A DNA stretch of 64,000 nt from Cognataquiflexum rubidum (GTDB lineage Bacteria > Bacteroidota > Bacteroidia > Cytophagales > Cyclobacteriaceae). A program made the translations under genes and the position numbers. Numbering within the stretch: the first letter of the stretch is position 1; every line of letters starts with the position of its first letter. The DNA lies in assembly GCF_022538115.1 (NCBI RefSeq), contig NZ_JAKZAL010000005.1:124001-188000 (forward strand), given 5' to 3'. A model generated the notes under the pieces. It did not search any database and had not been told where the DNA came from. It saw only the letters and a list, made by a program, of their open reading frames with translations. Of the stretch, positions 62,625 through 64,000 are shown in pieces.

Positions 62625-63487
62625 GCCCTTCAAACTCCTTCAACCACCTCACCGCCAAAGAAAGGGAATCGATTTCCTTTCCTGCAAGGCATGTTTTGAA
62701 CAAGGGATTATTATTGGGAGAGGTCTTGGACTTTGGATGTGGTTTTGGAAAGGATGTGGAGGTTTTGAAGGAAAAAGGGATTGATATTGTCGGATATGAT
62801 AGGCATTATTTTCCAAGTTATCCACAAAAGAAATTCGATACCATAATCTGTTTTTATGTACTCAATGTCCTGATGCAGGAAGAACAAACAAGGGTTCTGA
62901 TGGAAATTTCACAACTGTTAAAACCTACGGGAAAAGCCTATTTTGCGGTCAGAAGGGACATCACTTATGAGGGTTTCAGAACACATAAAATCCATCAAAA
63001 ACCAACCTATCAATGCAACGTGATTCTTCCTTTTTTCTCCATATTCAGAAACGATAACTGCGAAATTTATGAGTATAGGCCTTTCAACCAAAAGAAAAAT
63101 GATCTTTTGGAGGATTCTTGCCCATTTTGTAATCCTTCTTCAGATAGTATACTTTTAGCCGAATCAGCAACGGTTTTTTCTATGTTGGACAAATTTCCCG
63201 TATCAAAGGGGCATGCTTTAATCATTCCAAAAAGACATGTGGATAACTATTTTGATTTGAGCTTTCGGGAACAATCTGCCTGTATTTTTATGCTGAATTA
63301 TGTGAAAGAGATTGTCCAAAAAAAGTATAAACCTGATGGATTTAATGTTGGTATAAATATCGGTGAATCTGCCGGCCAGACTGTAAACCATGTACATATC
63401 CATCTTATTCCTAGGTACGCTGGTGATGTGGATAACCCAGGAGGGGGAGTCCGTGGAGTGATTCCTGAAAAGAAGAATTATCTATAA
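62621..63487 (+). CDS. SAM-dependent methyltransferase fused to a HIT-family hydrolase domain
   Basis: The 288-residue protein joins two enzymes. Residues about 10-150 are a class I methyltransferase with motif I VLDFGCGFGKDVEVL near residue 36, YDRHYFPSYPQKKFDTI and CFYVLNVLMQEEQTRVL. Residues about 165-288 are a HIT domain: SCPFCNPSSDSILLAE, PVSKGHALIIPKRHVD and the triad H257-V-H259-I-H261 in NHVHIHLIPRYAGD. HIT enzymes hydrolyse or transfer nucleotide monophosphates. Fusions of this layout are known as bifunctional methyltransferase/HIT proteins; the substrate is not. Its start overlaps the HNH gene by 4 nt. The 11-bp-period repeats follow directly. Confidence 0.88.
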   Translation: MSPSNSFNHLTAKERESISFPARHVLNKGLLLGEVLDFGCGFGKDVEVLKEKGIDIVGYDRHYFPSYPQKKFDTIICFYVLNVLMQEEQTRVLMEISQLLKPTGKAYFAVRRDITYEGFRTHKIHQKPTYQCNVILPFFSIFRNDNCEIYEYRPFNQKKNDLLEDSCPFCNPSSDSILLAESATVFSMLDKFPVSKGHALIIPKRHVDNYFDLSFREQSACIFMLNYVKEIVQKKYKPDGFNVGINIGESAGQTVNHVHIHLIPRYAGDVDNPGGGVRGVIPEKKNYL

Positions 63488-63492
63488 TTTAA

Positions 63493-63572
63493 GCCCTCCA
63501 AACCTCCCTCCAAACCCCTAGCAAAGCCGTACCAAAGTAGTAGCAAAGTAATACCAAAGTAGTACCAAAGTA
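63493..63572. repeat. Imperfect 11-bp-period repeat array (TAGTACCAAAG type)
   Basis: Seven units with the shared core CCAAA at an 11-bp step (one 12-bp step): GCCCTCCAAAC, TCCCTCCAAAC, CCCTAGCAAAG, CCGTACCAAAG, TAGTAGCAAAG, TAATACCAAAG and TAGTACCAAAG. The period is close to one DNA helical turn, so the sites would line up on one face. It begins right after the methyltransferase-HIT stop. There is no spacer-repeat structure. Confidence 0.75.
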
Positions 63573-63953
63573 AGGGATACTGCGAGCTTACCCCCCTCGG
63601 CAAAAGAAAAATAATGCCTATTAACATTTTGTTATTTACATTTTGTAGATCAACAGCTTTCATGTTGAATCCAATTAGTCCTTTTCCAACGATAGGTTAT
63701 TGTGGTCCCAAGTATTTTGGGAGGAAACTCATTACATTATTTTTTCAACGCAGTTTTTTTCACAATCGATCTTTAGGAATTGGATCTCAAAAATCGAATT
63801 GGTCTTTTACTTTTCTATCGGATAGGAAGAAGGCCAAGCAAGATTTCCAACCGATTTCCCGAAATAAAACAATTTCCTTAAACTTGAAATAAATCTATTC
63901 TAAAAGAAATAATGCAATAAAATTTCCAAAAATCGGTATTTTCCCCCCACTTT
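63573..63953. other. Gene-poor interval between two 11-bp repeat arrays
   Basis: A 92-codon frame (63614-63892) crosses this 381-bp interval, but it has no recognisable fold and no support from context. I see no RNA gene, terminator hairpin or clear promoter. Confidence 0.45.
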
Positions 63954-64000
63954 CCGCTACCCTTCCCTTACCCTTCTCCTACCCACCCGTTACACCCTCC
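63954..64000. repeat. Second 11-bp-period repeat array (CTACCCTT type), cut by window edge
   Basis: Four complete units at exact 11-bp steps: CCGCTACCCTT, CCCTTACCCTT, CTCCTACCCAC and CCGTTACACCC, with TAC at the same position in each. The array continues past the right edge. It shares period and the TACC phase with the array at 63493 but has a different tail. Confidence 0.7.

Noticed and set aside
62818-62826. Perfect TTATCCACA DnaA box inside the methyltransferase-HIT gene
   Set aside because: It is single, lies within codons and has no A+T-rich partner or box cluster; chance occurrence is enough.
54964-63487. A restriction-modification system as the explanation of the HNH plus methyltransferase pair
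   Set aside because: The methyltransferase shows no DNA-MTase motif (NPPY/DPPY) and is fused to a HIT domain, so a classic R-M pair is not supported.
63614-63892. 92-codon open frame downstream of the defence operon
   Set aside because: No recognisable fold, no promoter or ribosome-binding support, low-complexity amino acid content; treated as non-coding.
63493-64000. Possible CRISPR array from the periodic repeats
   Set aside because: The period is 11 bp with no unique spacers and no cas genes; it is a short tandem-like repeat, not a CRISPR.

Overview
The window looks like chromosome of a Bacteroidota bacterium of the Cytophagales, most likely Cyclobacteriaceae (an Algoriphagus-like relative). 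The evidence is a SUMF1-type lipoprotein of the GldJ/GldK kind, a DUF4221-like lipoprotein, many SPII lipoproteins with short lipoboxes, promoter-like TAnnTTTG elements, few Shine-Dalgarno sequences and A+T-rich intergenic DNA. This is family-level recognition from the sequence alone; no database was searched. No rRNA, tRNA or CRISPR array was seen.

Layout. 1-5.4 kb (minus): an edge-truncated DUF368/PopT transporter, a ComA-type phosphosulfolactate synthase, a TPR protein and a compact surface-polysaccharide cluster (rfbC, YwqE/CpsB-like phosphatase, SDR). 5.6-17.5 kb: housekeeping genes (hflX, an RsmF-like rRNA methyltransferase, a CHAD protein, mazG, glmM, a cysteine desulfurase) mixed with lineage-specific envelope proteins. 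17.6-25.7 kb (minus): a beta-oxidation operon headed by a MarR regulator (marR-fadJ-fadA-acyl-CoA dehydrogenase). It has a pair of perfect palindromic operators in front, and an acyl-CoA ligase gene lies just upstream behind its own terminator.

25.7-31.5 kb looks like the chromosome origin. A gene-free interval (25710-26180) carries an A+T-rich unwinding-type stretch and about eight DnaA-box-like 9-mers. About 4.5 kb away, beside mnmG, lie two exact 16-bp parS palindromes, one of them written inside the 3' codons of ybeY. The genes here (an Ig-like lipoprotein, a methyltransferase, mnmG, ybeY, an anti-sigma-type ATPase, an exonuclease III family gene) all run on the minus strand.

31.5-49.9 kb: comF, a LemA/TPM cluster, a very large PAS/GAF histidine kinase, an aspartyl protease-PDZ protein, a Fur-family regulator, a cytochrome oxidase subunit III-like protein, mfd, a GldJ-like lipoprotein and an S9 peptidase. 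49.9-52.1 kb is repeat-rich: two imperfect direct-repeat pairs, an SMP-30-like gene and GC-rich palindromes. It is followed by a DUF1016/YhcG-type nuclease gene split by one in-frame stop, then a sulfatase.

54.9-63.5 kb is the most interesting part: a complete type I Wadjet (JetABCD) anti-plasmid system. It continues without a break (12-nt gap, then a 4-nt overlap) into an HNH-type endonuclease gene and a gene fusing a SAM methyltransferase to a HIT domain. The six genes look like one transcription unit and most are visibly richer in A+T than their surroundings. Two arrays of 11-bp-period repeats follow, the second running off the right edge. The six-gene arrangement is the best candidate for an undescribed extension of a defence system.
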